From: Perkinsus olseni
Taxonomy: Eukaryota; Perkinsozoa; Perkinsida; Perkinsidae
Direction of reading: 5' to 3'
Assembly: GCA_013115135.1 (NCBI GenBank)
Contig: JABANP010000257.1
Coordinates: 1 to 64,000, forward strand
DNA: 64,000 nucleotides
The notes below the pieces were generated by a model. That model did no database searches. It was not told the origin of the DNA and saw only the letters and a program-made list of their open reading frames with translations. The first letter of the stretch is position 1, and every line of letters starts with the position of its first letter. Of this stretch, positions 11,590 through 24,163 are shown piece after piece. A program made the position numbers and the translations under genes.

Positions 11590-12868
11590 ACTTGATTTCG
11601 TCATACTTTCCGGAGTTCAGCATGATCCATACATCGGTCGCTTCTACGCAGTCATCGCTCTTTTCCTTGAGCATTTATCAGTACCGCTCGGATCTGTGTT
11701 TAGTGTCAATATGAAGTTTATCATGTGTAGCTCTCAGTGTGTAGAGTCAGAATTTCACTGGAAGTGAATAACTTCGTCGTGCAGCATTGTGATGAGGCTT
11801 ACTGATTGAGAACACAACACCTGGGTTTTGCCATTTGGAATCCAATCTTTACTCGGTTTTTTCTTATCACCCGCTACTTAGCTTAGCTTCACCGTAGCTT
11901 CTTGTCGGAGCAAGATAAGATCAGCGATATAAACATTACAGCATCCTCGCAGGATCATCTCTAAACGCGTAAAAGTTCGAACTTGGAGCTAGTCGGAACA
12001 GTATAACGTCGCGGTTAGTGCAGTGCCCTTTGACTTGCTGGTTTGGAAGAGAGCATCGAGGGGCCACAGTGGCATCCCGTCTTTCTTTGGCAAGGGGTGC
12101 GTCATTCACTGAGGATCTTCTTGTGTTTTCAGCACAGAGGTGTTTGGAGTCTTGGAACCAGCACTCAACAGCGTCCGGGGCTGAGTCATCGCCACGTTGG
12201 AAGCCGAGGAATAAGTAGTCAGATTCGTTGAGTCGCCGTCATCAGGGTCAACGAAGATGATTCGACAAAGGCAATACCGAGCATGCTCATACCATTTCGT
12301 GATAATCAATAACAACTCGGGTGAACTTTGTTGTCCGTAGCAATGGTGACGCTGAATAATGCCCGGCTGTAGAACTCTGGTTTGCAGAGTTGTGTTCAAA
12401 GTGTAGAAGACTGCGACCCCCCTGTGGCTCTCCGGGATAGCATAACTTGTTGGCTCTTTCTTGAGTCCCCCAAGTCGCTCTCGAGCACTCGCAGCCAATC
12501 TTTTTTTACTATTAAGAATGTCGGTGCAGTATTGCACGGCATTCATTTCCGGATAGTTCCAGCATCGTTGGGTCGCTTTCACTCCGCTCGGACTCAACCA
12601 GTGAACCACTCAGTGGTCACCACTGGCAGTGGTTACTAACCACAATCGCACAGCAACCATGTCAAGCCTGCATCCATGATTGGTAAGTCGTATTCAAAAC
12701 TCAAGGGAGATCTTATAGTCTATCGCTGATGGTTGATGGTTCATAATCCGCGTGTATCCGTTTGGGGTCCAACACCGGTTCCGGCTCGAAGTGCGTGTCC
12801 TACGACTTTGAATATGGGCTCTGTGCCGAGCTCGCCAGAACTCTGTTCCTTTACTTTAGAACTTTGTC
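11590..12868. other. intergenic, nothing recognised
   Basis: I see no MATH exon, repeat or RNA gene. Short open frames on both strands near 12018-12640 lack family likeness. A non-coding upstream exon of the following gene may lie near 12660-12860, but I cannot support one. Confidence 0.55.
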
Positions 12869-15800
12869 ATGAAGTTTTCCCTACTATTTTCACTGTATGT
12901 TGAACAGCTGCTCCCACACACGCCAAACTACGAACCGAGCTCCAAGTTTGGCCTTCCGGAGGGTACTTTTGATTTCGATTTCACGTCCTGGCAAACGAGG
13001 CCACCGTGGTCTACCGGGCGCGACTCTTCATGCGTACCACTGGTGCATCATTCCTTGGCACAGTCTGTCAGAAAATATGTCCTGGTATGCCCAGCTGGCG
13101 TTGGTGCAGAGCCATCGATGATCTTAGAGCTCATCCGAGCTCAATCTCGCGAGATAAGACAGGCCTGCATGCAATCGGTGGGTTCGTCCAAGAACATCGG
13201 TCGGCCAGCATCGGCAAGCGCGTGGGCTCTCTCCGAGGAGGAGCGGCTTTGGCTAGTCTTGTCTAGCCTGCTCCTAGATGCGCCTGCTCTCTCGAAGGCT
13301 CTCAAAGTCCTCGGCTCCACAGATCTCATTGAGGCACTTGAAGTGCGTCAGCAGGAATACCCAGCTCCGGTATGGACACCTCGTGTCACGGTTCCCCAGC
13401 AGTGTGCTGCTTGTGATGGGCTGCGATACTTAGCCATCGGCGTCGTTTGGGCTCGTGGCCTCTCATACGATGGTATGACTCCCCTACCTAATAGTGTGTC
13501 TACTTGCCCCCTTAACGGTGGGTATCGCCCCAGCGACTCGGATAACTCGATGCAGCCTTCAGATTTGCCCGGTGAGTTCGATTACATCCCACTTGGAGCG
13601 CGCTGCGACGTTTGGCAGGACTTACTGAATCGTTTCACCAACGATCTCCAGGAATGTGCATCGTACTGCTTGGAAGAGAGCCTCTGTCAGTCAGGGAGCT
13701 ATGACGTCCGCTCTGGTAGATGCCAGCTGTCGAGTCAGAGTTGTGAGTCGCGGATAGTTTACCACGAGTCGCAGTTCAATACTGTTGCACTCGTCGCTGC
13801 CAGGAAGAAAATGAAGTCCTGGGAGTGTCCAGCTCCTTCAAAAGAATGGTGCCGTGTCAGCTATCGGGCCACCGATTGGTCTCCACGTGGTGGCCACAGT
13901 CTGGTGGTCGTCGAAGGCCGTCTCCTCCTTATTGGAGGTCATGGCCTTGTGAACAATACCTTTACTAATTCGTACATGTCTCGTGAAGTTGGTCTCAACG
14001 GGCGGCATGGGTCGGTGGTACTCCGAGATATTCCGTTGGGACGGCTTGCCGATGTATGGCTCTACAACGACTCGGTTAAGCATTGGCAGTCTTTGCCTGT
14101 CGAGGGGCACATCGATGCTTCCAGCTATCACCAAGCGGTGTCGCGAGGGGATAGCGTGGAAATATTTGGTGGACTTGCGGACTTCGACCGGCCAGTGTCC
14201 ATGAAGTGCGTCCTTGAAGTCAACAGTTCGGTCGTCTGTATTGCGAATAGAGTTCTTGACAGGGTGGGCAAGAGGTACTGCCACGGATCGATAGAACTCT
14301 CTTCCGGAATTGTCACGATCCTGTCTGGTCGATCTTGGGATGGCCTTCTCCTGCGAGACGTCTGGACTCGCAATAGTGAGGGCTATTGGGAGGAAGAGAA
14401 GGTCAAGTTACCGTTCGAGGGGTGCATCAGCTCCGCAACGGTAATGGATAAAGTCGCAGTGCTCGCTGTCGATTCTGGCCTCTTCTGCACAGCCGAATCA
14501 TCCCTTACTCGATGGTCCTGTTCTCCTATACCCTTCCGGCCCATCCACACAAAACCCACATTGGTATCACTGGAGGAAGCCTACTGGATAGCTGTGGTGG
14601 GCCTAGGTAGCGTCTATCTTGCTGACTTGTCTGCGTCCTACCCTAAGTGGTACAAGTCCCCCACCTTCCCTCAAGGCGTTCGACTGGCTGCGGGTGCTGC
14701 AGTTTACGAAGGGAATTTATGGGTTACCGGTGGTGTGACTAGGGAAGGTTACTTCGACCTGAGCACGTGGACAATTGGCACCCAAAAACTCGTAGATTCT
14801 GCGGTAGAACTTTCTACTATGTATCGTGCGACATCGCGGCCATCGACATTCGTTCAACGCCTGTACTATACACTGAATGAGGTACTGCCTTGGGTGCCTC
14901 TGGTGGCACCGTTGGTCCTCCCTCTAGCTACTGGCAAATGGCTCGAGTGTCTGCAAATCGCCATTACTATTGCTGTTATCGAGCGATATATCCGGGGACA
15001 ACTCGAGAACGCCACAAGCGACAGTCGGCGAATTCCTGATACCCTTTTGAGAGCCATTCACGAGGCGCGGGTCTACAGCGCGCTCTCAGCGGGAGTAGTG
15101 ACTCTCCCGACGATCAGTGAGCCGCTAGGTGCGAGTACTTCCGCAGACCTTCTCTGCCGAACACCACCGTGTAGCAGAGTGGGGGAGTGCAACAAGAGCT
15201 ATCGGGAACGACTCGGAGATGGGGTGATAGTCCATGATCACCGAACTTGGTGTGCTGATGACGAATGCAGATATCTGATGCGGCTCCCAACCTTGGCACG
15301 CTATGCTGTTCGGATCTTCTCCACCAAATACTTCGAGACGTACTAGAGGTCGTCGATTCTCTAGGAGTATCATATATGGCAATGTATGGGTCATTGCTTG
15401 GTAAGATTTTTATGCTAATCGGATTTCAATTTGCGCCCTCTAGGTGCCGTTCGCGATAATGATCATCTCCCACATACCCGAGATGTGGACCTCGTGGTTG
15501 ACTCTAGCGACTGGGCGAGGATTGCTGAGGAGCTTTCTAGACGGACTTTCGCCGGTGGTCGGAGGAGATACATTGCAGCTGTGGATCGGTGGTGATTAGT
15601 CTCCCTTATAATCGCGATTTTGGGGTCGGCTAAGTGTTTCAGGGATTCCAAAGTCCTCCGCATTTGTGCCGACTACTTTGGATGGGACCCCGTGTGGTTC
15701 TCATCAGATGAACGGGATGACTCGAGAGACTTCGTTTCAGTTCACCTGGACTTGTAGTCAGGATGTCTCGTTCTGTCTCCGAAGAATAGTGAGCGAATTT

Positions 15801-16115
15801 TATCTCAGGTATGACGAGGGCTGGTGGGCGGTGAGAGACCTTAAACTTATGGGGTGCATGGTTCCTAATAAGACTAGTGGGTCAGGATGAGCCAATCTCT
15901 ATCGTGTGCAGTCGGCGTCGTTCGATAACCCGGTCATGCCTAGAACTTGTCTCGCGAGATATTGCGGCTGAGCTGATGCAAAGTACGTGCTGCCAGGTAT
16001 TGTTTCCATACGAGAGCTCAATTTATCTGCAATGGCATTCCCTGAAGAGTGTCTGGAGAAGCTCTATGGTGTTGATTGGCGTGAAACTCTGGTTTCGCTT
16101 GGAGGTGTCAACTGA
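12869..16115 (+). CDS. PAN/Kelch-LicD fusion protein (putative glycan phosphotransferase)
   Basis: A long first exon (12869-15223, 785 codons) encodes a Cys-rich PAN/apple-like segment (residues about 249-295, CDVWQDLL...CASYCLEESLC). It then encodes Kelch-type beta-propeller repeats at about 340-625 (GGHSLVVVEGRLLLIGG, SYHQAVSRGDSVEIFGG, GAAVYEGNLWVTGG) and a hydrophobic stretch at about 675-705. After a 47-nt intron, exons 15271-15400, 15444-15588, 15653 onward and later ones encode a LicD/fukutin domain. It shows MAMYGSLLG, AVRDNDHLPHTRDVDLVV with the DxD metal pair, then HLDLYDEGWW across another short intron. The end reads AFPEECLEKLYGVDWRETL, the usual LicD finish, with TGA at 16113. 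LicD and FKRP-type enzymes transfer phosphocholine or ribitol-phosphate to glycans. A secretory-pathway membrane location is inferred. Exon borders after 15750 are approximate. Confidence 0.75.
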
Positions 16116-16990
16116 GTCAGTTGAGCCGGCCTTCAGGAATGTGGCGCATTTAATGTGGCATGCTTTCCCTCACCAGTCTATGTACTTCTAGTCGGATGCC
16201 GAGTTAGTCTTGGCACTTCCCGGATATACATATTTCGGATTGAACTCTTCGACGTTTGCGGTGGATGTTGAGGACCATCCCAGGGCTCCGAATCGCTTCC
16301 CCTGTTTCCGTTTGGAGTCCGGGAATGTCAGCTATATGGAATGTATAATCGTATCGTATCCGGCTCCTGAGGAGCCTCTCTTTCCTTCTAGTTCTCTTTC
16401 TTCCGCCATGATTATCGTCTTACATGTTGATGGGGAACGGGAGGCTGGAAGGTAAGCAGAGTTGGCGCTCATCTGATACCTCCAGCAGTGTTGTATTCAT
16501 GACGGTCGCTTTGTTTCGTCCCAGCAATTTCTTCTCAGACCACAGCCTCCCCTGTGGAGAACTGCTCTTGACAAGGCTCCCTACCTTGGACTGGTTGTAA
16601 TATGCATTTGGTGTGTCCGACTCAACTGTCGAGCTACGCGACTGGCGGACTGCGCTCGTAGGTCCTGCATTGATTCGGAAACTCCGTGGTCTGAAGTGAT
16701 CGAAGCCGTCATGAGATGGTACTTACTATGGAGGCTTATAGATGAGCTATCTCTATACATGTAGCCCGGGGTTCATCTACTTAGTCGATTGGCCAGTATT
16801 CTGGAGGCCAACGACAAGGAATGAGATTCCACAATTTGTGTGAGGAGTCTCAGAAGAGCCTGTTGCATTCCTGATTGAGATATGTGCGCACTGGCGTGAA
16901 CCCTTTCAGAATGGTGCGACTGGCTACACGTCACGCTATGAGAGATTTCAGGAGACATCCCCATCAAGAGAATGGGAGAACCAGAGAACA
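16116..16990. other. intergenic or unassigned exons
   Basis: A forward frame at 16210-16455 (81 codons, MALPGYTYFGLNSSTFAV...) has coding-like composition and could be an exon of an unknown gene or of the RING gene downstream. I recognise no family. Nothing else is supported here. Confidence 0.4.
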
Positions 16991-16996
16991 TGAGTA

Positions 16997-17371
16997 AGTC
17001 TGCACCGTCGGATATGCGGGAACGCTTCGTTATAGCACTGCCGAGGAGGATGAGCCGACGAAGCAGCAGAGCCATGTGCGACTTCTGCCGTATGATAGCG
17101 TACCTCTCGACTGCCGCAGTGAGAAGAGGTGAGAATGCTTAGCTCAAAACATTAGGAGTCGTTTCCTTCCAGCTGTGCTATTTGCTTGGCTCACTTCGAG
17201 GGGGCAGACTTCTGTCAAATTCTTCCGTGCAAGCACGTATACCATAAGGAATGTATACATGGTGGGTCGAACTGCTGCCGACTCCGTTCGTCATGCTATT
17301 TTTTGTCAGTGTGGCTCAGACAACACTCGAGCATCTGTCCGCTTTGTACGAGACCGGTCTTCGCTACTTAG
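16997..17371 (+). CDS. RING-H2 finger protein (likely E3 ubiquitin ligase), 5' end not found
   Basis: Three exons splice into a classic RING-H2 domain. The first ends VRLLPYDSVPLDCRSEK and includes the leucine-proline motif usual just before such rings. The second (about 17170-17262) gives CAICLAHFEGADFCQ, then LPCKHVYHKECIH. The third (about 17309-17371) gives VWLRQHSSICPLCTRPVF and the stop TAG. All eight metal ligands are present in the C3H2C3 order. RING-H2 proteins recruit E2 enzymes and ubiquitinate substrates. The gene lies between the LicD gene and the main MATH run. MATH proteins often serve as substrate adaptors for ubiquitin ligases, but a link here is only a thought. Upstream exons, perhaps with a membrane segment, were not identified. 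Confidence 0.75.
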
Positions 17372-18151
17372 TTGAGCCACCATCTGGATGAATTAGCCTG
17401 TCTAGATGATCCTCTGATTTGATTTGATTTTATTCTTTTCAACCATCTATTCACTTGTCGGGTAGTATTTCAAATTAACCCAGATATCGGGCAGCATATA
17501 GCCTATAGAAAAGTTCCTTGCTGAACACTGCCCAGCGGCGAAATACGCCTGTGTCGACGTGGCTCATCTCATCATCATCCATTCGGTTAACATTCCATTC
17601 GTGTTCAACACGTTAAGCGCAGTTACGAGTCAGTGACTGCTTACGGTTCCGACCGTAAGTGTGATGTTGCTATGTGTTACCCGGCTCCCTTCCTCCCTGA
17701 CCGTGGGGCGCAGGCCCGAAGGCCGCAGGACGTATCTGCGTACTCGGCCGTTGTGATGGGTCATTCACTGATGAATCAAGAGACGGCCAGACCAGATTAC
17801 CAGGGTGGGCGAGAGGTCAACGAAACGATAGGAAATTCAACTAGAATTAGTGTACGCTACACGTCGCTGTGGCCTTCGAGTGCACTACCGCGCACCTACT
17901 AGCCACTGCCTTCCTCCGTCTCGGAAGACAGCGCCGAGTAAACCGGCCGAACAAGCTCTCAACTTCGACGTAGGGGGAATTTTTCATCGAGCGGCATGTG
18001 GAAGTCCGGCGTCCCAGACGCCTAATCACCTGGTTTTCTACACCTACAAATTTGTGAGGTCGCTACCAAGCGCGGTTGGTCTACTTGGCGGATGCGGCGC
18101 TCATCTCTTGTGATACTTATCGTCTGAGTAAAGTATCAGTTGTATCCTTTC
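17372..18151. other. intergenic, upstream of MATH gene C
   Basis: No recognised gene, repeat or RNA is present. It presumably holds the promoter of gene C. Open frames at 17633-17902 and 17850-18113 show no family likeness. Confidence 0.5.
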
Positions 18152-20314
18152 ATGTCCTTGGCAGAGTTTAGAGTCGACCCTGGCCAGTCCAAGCCGCTTT
18201 GCACTTCTCCGATGACGGAGGCGGATTGCTTCAACTTCTGCGTAATTTTTCATGCCAAGTTATCTGTATCGGAATGTACACCGAGCATATCGAGCACGAG
18301 CGCCTTTTGATGATCAGGTTAGGGTGCACCTCGGTCGGAGTAACACAAGGCACGCTTTTTTGGGTGTATACACGAGTTTCCATCAAAGGACTGGTATGGC
18401 GCCCGAGCTGGCTTTCTGCCTCTTGTATTACTGTGTTTCCCTCTCACGCTGAAACGTGAGCGTAGAGGTCCTCGATTTCAGCCAGCGTGGACCTCTTTCC
18501 TCTCGGCCACAAAGTGAAGGTCGAAGTCGAGCTGGTTAATCATAGCAACCCTCGAGCGTCCATTGTAATAATTCCTGACTAGAGACGGCCTGCCATCAGC
18601 GTGCGATCCTCCTCTGAGGGGGGCTAGCTTATTTGTGATGCACCCGCTGATGATGTGTGTTGAAGGATGGGTCACTCTTGCACCGTAGGTAGAGTCTTAT
18701 GCCCGATTTGTGTACCCTAGCCTGAGTTGGGGATATGATGAATTCGTCGAGAATTCACAACTCACAAAGGAGAGTGGTTGGCTCGACAAGGACGGCAAAT
18801 TGGTATTCTAATGAGCATTCTTCTTCGTTTTCTTTGCTAAAGATGGCTAATGGTAGCACTCTGATGAGAAACAGCATCAACTAACTGGACATTTATATTG
18901 CTTCTGCTCTCACTCCTGTGAATGTTCGTACACTACTGTTCTGCGATTCGAGCCGCACTAATCGCGATAGAGCCTGCTGTCTCTCTAGGTATTCAGAGCT
19001 AGAGCGCACACTGTAGGATGGGGTTCAAAACCCCTGAGTCCCGAGTGGCACGAGGTCCGCTTTGATGGTCGTCAAGAGTATGATCCGGGTGATGAATTCA
19101 AGTCCCCACCGACATGGAAGGGAAACTATAAATTCCAGGTGAACCCCTGTAGTAGTTCCCTGCAGGCTGCAGCCCCCATTATTAAGTTGTCAGGTAGCAG
19201 TGCTCCCTGGCGGTATCAGATCTGAGGATGGGCAGCAGTATCTTGCCGCCTACATCCATCTGCTAGGAACTCGAGGTGAGGCAAAAAGTGGCATGCAATG
19301 ATCAAAGCACACTCGACGGCGCTAGCGTTGCAAGGTTTGCAAACATCGCCCACGGGGTCGTGCGGTTGATACAGAGTAGCAAGCTTTCCCGTGCTGCAAC
19401 TGCCAGTCAGGTTCCCTGGGATCATCCAATAATAGCGTCAAGCTCAAAGTGAAGCTGCTGAATCACAGAGATGAGCAGAAAACAATTGTAAGTTTGCTCA
19501 GGCGATTTCAGTTTGTGTAAGTTTGTATAAGAGCATCTGCCGAGTTCATTACGCTGGCTTCCCACTTCCATGCGCCGCTCTGACGTTGGCTCATACTCAC
19601 CCGCTGAGTCCTTATTCGCGGCAGCAAGTGGCAGCAAAGAGTACCGACATACAGATCAGCTCACACATGCTCGGACAGCGAAGCTGTCATATGTCGACAG
19701 ATCTCAGATGCCGACACACGTAGCATGATGATACTTTCATCGACACCAACCGAGCTGGCCAGTCAGTAGATTCACGTCTCAGAACTGGACTGCTATCCAC
19801 ACCTTCGATGGCATTGGTCAAAGCTGGGGCTGCCCTGCTCTGGTACTCCTAAGCGAGATCAGAAATGAAGCTCTCGGTTGGCTGAATGTGAAAGGAAAGA
19901 TAGTAAGTCTCTCGCGTAGTCGTAGCTACTTAACGCTAAGTTGGTGGTCGTATCCAGTCGGGGTCGTTTGCATGGTACAGGTTCTTAGAGCCTCCGTGTC
20001 CCCCTCTCTGGATGAAGGTCCGAACCCGCTGGAGCTCCAGTTTAGGGGAGAGCGGTCGGTTGGGAGGATGTACTTCATGACGCACTGGCGTTGACACCAA
20101 TGAGCCCTATAGATCCCTCGGCATTCTCTGCTCGACTTGGATATCCTCGCAGAATCGCGGGCAGTCCCGTACCTGATGGGCAATGCTGCAGCAGAATGGG
20201 CTCTCGGAGAATCCTCAATACTTATCTCTCAGGTCGAGCATCACAAACGGTTCCGCGAGGAGAGCAGCTGTGGACACTGTCGAGTCGTCGGCTAAGAGAG
20301 TGAAGAAAGAGTGA
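18152..20314 (+). CDS. MATH gene C, two MATH modules, basic tail
   Basis: Ten exons can be read. Module 1: 18152-18241 (MSLAEFRVDPG...SPMTEADCFNFC), 18318-18393 (VRVHLGRSN...LGVYTSF), an exon near 18480-18568 (FPLGHKVKVEVELVNHSN) and 18689-18802 (FVYPSLSWGY...GWLDKDGKL). Module 2: 18989-19138, the near-invariant exon, then VAVLPGGIRSEDGQQ, VKLKVKLLNHRDEQKTI, NWTAIHTFDGIGQSWGCPAL and VLRASVSPSLDEGPNPLE. The last exon ends SSAKRVKKE with TGA at 20312. Introns follow GT...AG, many near 50-180 nt. MATH folds bind short peptides. With two in a row and no other domain, the protein may be a pure adaptor. The basic C-terminus resembles a monopartite nuclear localisation signal. Confidence 0.75.
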
Positions 20315-21450
20315 AGCGCATTTTTTCAGACTCCAATCCGAATCGGATTATCCGATTCCTCTTCCATTCACAGATTCATCAGTTACAGTGAAAGACGGCT
20401 TTGAGTTCCCCGTATGCGTTTTCCCACTTTGGCACGGTCATTTAGTTCCATCCAACAAGAGTTACCTGCGAGAGATACGCTGCCCGTATTCTATTCTGCG
20501 ACACGAATCTCAGCGACTTCTGTAGCGTCGCGAAAGTGTCCACTCATACCGTATCTATCGCTGGTCTCTGCGATTTTCAAAAAGTGCATGCATCCGGAAG
20601 GTGCCGCTGGCTGGTTCTCTGCATGCTAGGCCGCTGCATTATGATGCCGTGTCAAATGCGGTCGTGCACTTTAGCCGATGCTTTGATCGTCCAGCCAATA
20701 CTGAATAGTACATCGACTAGCGACCCATCTAGAACATAGATTCTCAGTATCACTGGTCGACGTGTGATTTTTTCCCGTGCCGAAATCATGAAATTCATCC
20801 GCTGTTGACTGCATATGTGACCGTTACTTGCGGCTGAATTATTGGGGTATTCGCTGCCGAGGGGCACATGCATGTAGGGTGTGGTAGCTGTGTGATTACC
20901 CGGTCTTCTACGCCTTACAATGTGAGGCTGCTACCTTATTGTTCGATACTGCTGATCTCTGCCTCATATACTCTGTACTGAGAGCTTCGCATTGATTATG
21001 ATTCTCACTCCTTCAACTCTATGTAGGATCTAATCAACTTGACGAAGATCAGTAGAGCTAGCTGATGCCAACTAGAGCTACCAGCTTTGCTAAGGTCTGG
21101 GAGCGTCTCAATACCTCATTGTTCCTAGCTGACTCGTCTTTGTTGCGCTTACCTCATGGAGGCTCTTGAGCACGTACACAGGGTGACGGTTCTCTCTCTA
21201 GTGGACCATCTGAACCGCTGCTTGGATCCCCAATCAGGAAAATCGTGATCTAGTGGACCCGCGAATGCAGCCGAACTGGAGTCTTCTGTCGTTGTTCTCG
21301 CCAGAAACTAATGTTTAAATACTCGCATGCGTACTGAAGACGATACTACGCCTTACACACGTGCTATCGAGTTGCCAAACAGAGCTTGACCACAGGGTTT
21401 GGTGATCGGAATCCTAACTGTCTTTGTAGCGGCATCCAAGGTCTTATTCT
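20315..21450. other. intergenic between MATH genes C and D
   Basis: A short stretch at 20370-20415 (CAGTTACAGTGAAAGACGG then CTTTGAGTT) resembles sequence after the stops of genes E, F and I, so a shared 3' region or extra last exon may exist. No other feature was seen in the rest. Confidence 0.5.
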
Positions 21451-23174
21451 ATGTCCTCGATGGAGTTTCAAGTCGACCCCAGCAACCAGAGCACATCCGG
21501 CATTAGATCCCCAGTAATGGCAGCGGATTCATTCTGCTACCAAGTGAGTACTCGTACTGTTGAGAAGGCCAGTATTCTCTACATCTTTGATTATGAATCT
21601 ACTGGAATTGGAGGGATGAATCCTCACCAGGTGAAAGTGTATCCTGACGGAGGACCCAATAAAGAGGAAAAAGGTGTAGGCGTCTTCATTAATTTCACCG
21701 AGAAGAAAGGTGAGTTGGCGGAACCTGCTGTCTACTGTGTGCACAAACTCGTGTCTCTCCCAGGCTCCTCGATCGACTTCCCCCTCGGTAGTGATATGGA
21801 ATTCGAGATCGAACTGGTTAATCTGATTCATCCTCGGAAGTCTATCGTAATATTCGTGGCAGCCGTCATAAGCGGGAACTATCTTCTACTAACGGCACGG
21901 AACCGGAGCGCGAGTTTTCTCGAAAGGTTCCGGAGGGTGTTGCTGTAGGTGAAGTCATGTACTCAAATGGTCTATCCCGGCTTCAATCGTGGATGGAACG
22001 ATTTCGCCAAAATATCTGATCTCACGAAAGAGATTGGCTGGCTTGACCAAGAAGACAAATTGGTGCGTGCTGTGTCCACCTACACTCGCTGGTTACTTGC
22101 GTAGCGAAAATGCCAGGTATTCAGAGCTAGAGCTAACGTTGTCGAAAAGGACCCGAATCCCCTGAAGCCCGAGTGGCATGAGGTCCACTTTGATGGTCGT
22201 CAAGAGTATGATCCGGGTGATGAATTCAAGTCCCCACCGACATGGAAGGGAAACTATAAATTCCAGGTGGATGGCCCCTCCCATGGCGCACTCTCTTTCT
22301 TGATTCAGTGTGGATTTCGCGCACACAAGCCTTTTGCCCCGTTAGTCGCAGCCCTACCTTCTCTCGGAGAAGTTGTTTCCTCAGCTAGCAGTCTTCCCCG
22401 GAGGCTTAGAGGACAACGAGGGAAAAAGAAGTTTTGCCGCATATATTCATCTACTAGGGAAAAGCGGTGGGTGAGCAATTACCTTTAGAGTCTGATATCT
22501 GGCATTTCTGCTTTTTGGTCCCAGATACTTTCCTATCGGATTCTTTGGGGTTGAAGATTGTCTTGCTGAACCACGAAGATCCTAGCAAAAGCATTGTGGG
22601 TGCCTCGGGAGCTCTCGAGTGGCATCCTTGACTACATACATCGACACTATCCGTTATTCAGAAGTGGTTCTGCACCCACACCTTTAATGATGGAGAAAAG
22701 CAAAGCTGGGGATGCCCTCACCTACTTGACGTGGAACAGCTGTATCAACAGGAGCAGGGTTGGCTGAACGAGTTTGGAGCAATTGTAGGCTTCTTACGAA
22801 GTGCTCATGTGGATTGCATAATGTGATGTTATGTCGAGTCAGGTCCTGAGAGCCTCTGTCCAGGCAGCTACGGTCGAAGGATCGAACCCAGCCGAAATGG
22901 TTGCTGCATCGAAGAACACCGTGTGAGCCTGCTTGCTGGGCCGATTAGGCAGCCCGTATTTATTTCTATACAAAAGTTGTAACACTCCTCCAGGCCCGAC
23001 TCGCCAACTATTACGCCCAACAGTATCAATTCACTGCCAGTATCTGATCATGAAACGCCACAGCTAAGGTAGCGTGCTGTGAACTCAGCTGAGTGTTCAC
23101 ATTTTGAGTCTGTTAGTGGTGACGGGAGTTCCAGCGGAGAATGGGTTGTTGAGGAAAAGAAAGTGGAAGAATGA
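21451..23174 (+). CDS. MATH gene D, two MATH modules, acidic tail
   Basis: The exon 21451-21543 (MSSMEFQVDPSNQ...SPVMAADSF) starts module 1. It is followed by VKVYPDGGPNKEEKGVGVF, FPLGSDMEFEIELVNLIHP and MVYPGFNRGWNDFAKIS...GWLDQEDKL. Module 2 opens with the shared exon ending at 22266, which carries one change (EVHFDGRQ instead of EVRFDGRQ). It continues AVFPGGLEDNEGKRS, LKIVLLNHEDPSKSI, KWFCTHTFNDGEKQSWGCP and VLRASVQAATVEGSNP. This copy belongs to the second subclass: its module 2 has KWFCTHTF where class 1 has WTAVHTF. A final exon near 23118-23174 gives GEWVVEEKKVEE before TGA. That last exon is inferred from its likeness to gene G. If it is not used, the protein would stop at TGA near 22923. 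Confidence 0.7.
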
Positions 23175-24163
23175 TTGATCCACAAACATGCATGCGTCAT
23201 CTGGAGCGATTTTCTCTCCCAGAGATCAAAATGAAGCAATGCTCCCGGTTTCCCCTTTAGGCTTTTTTTGTTGCTGTCAACTCAGAAAGGGCGCACTGTA
23301 ATGCAGCCTTGGAGTTCTTATCAGGTTTCACTTATCGAAAAAAACGATAACACAGTAATACACATTTTCGGGTATCGATTGAGAGTGGCTCACCTGATTG
23401 ATTAGCTGTTGTAAGCTAGTATCCCTTTTCTGAGGAGTTACTGAAGAGATCTTGAATAACTTGCGGTGTAGGTAAGTAGTCCAGGCCCAGTCCTAGGTAG
23501 TGTGGCACTACCTTGTGATCAGTTATTGGAGTTCAGAAAAATATGTCATCTAGAGGTTGGGTTGCACATTTAGAAACGAGTGCTCGAACTCTTCCTGCGT
23601 TATGTTCTCTCTCATTGAATTCCTCCAAGAACCCATCTTGGACTTGCCTTCTGTATTTGCGCGTAGTGAGTGATCTTCGAGAGACGTATCTTCGCGGTGC
23701 CAGATGAGGCACCGCAGATCCTTTCATGAGAAGTAGCGGCTAGAGGAACCCAGCATAATACTTAAAGACAGTTTGCTCGAGTGGTGACCATCTGCGTTGA
23801 TGTCGACCGGGGCAGGCTCATCTTTGTGATTCGCTCATTGAATTTCATGACTTCGTCAACACAACGCGCGGCTGGTCGGGGATCCTGGCGTGAGTGTTTC
23901 AGGGAATGTCTCGACGCCTTAGCATGCGCGCTACTGCGCTCGGCCTAGTCAATATGACGGGAATCGCTCACTCCATTGATGTCGTCTTTTCCGTTCATCA
24001 TACGACAAAGGGAAGGTCGACGAAGAAGATGGCGACCACCAATCGTGATTCATCGCTCCAGGGTTGCCCAACTGGTCAGAGCAATAGAAGCACTTCATGT
24101 CGTAGCGATATCCGGAATGATTGGTTGTTTACTTGGGACGTCGCGGCCTCAGTAGATTGTTCC
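23175..24163. other. intergenic between MATH genes D and E
   Basis: No gene, RNA or repeat was recognised. A 65-codon reverse frame at 23533-23727 has no likeness to known families. Confidence 0.5.

Noticed and set aside
15271..15346. End of the Kelch protein at the TAG near 15344
   Set aside because: A 47-nt intron with GT...AG borders (15224-15270) bypasses it in phase and leads into the LicD domain.
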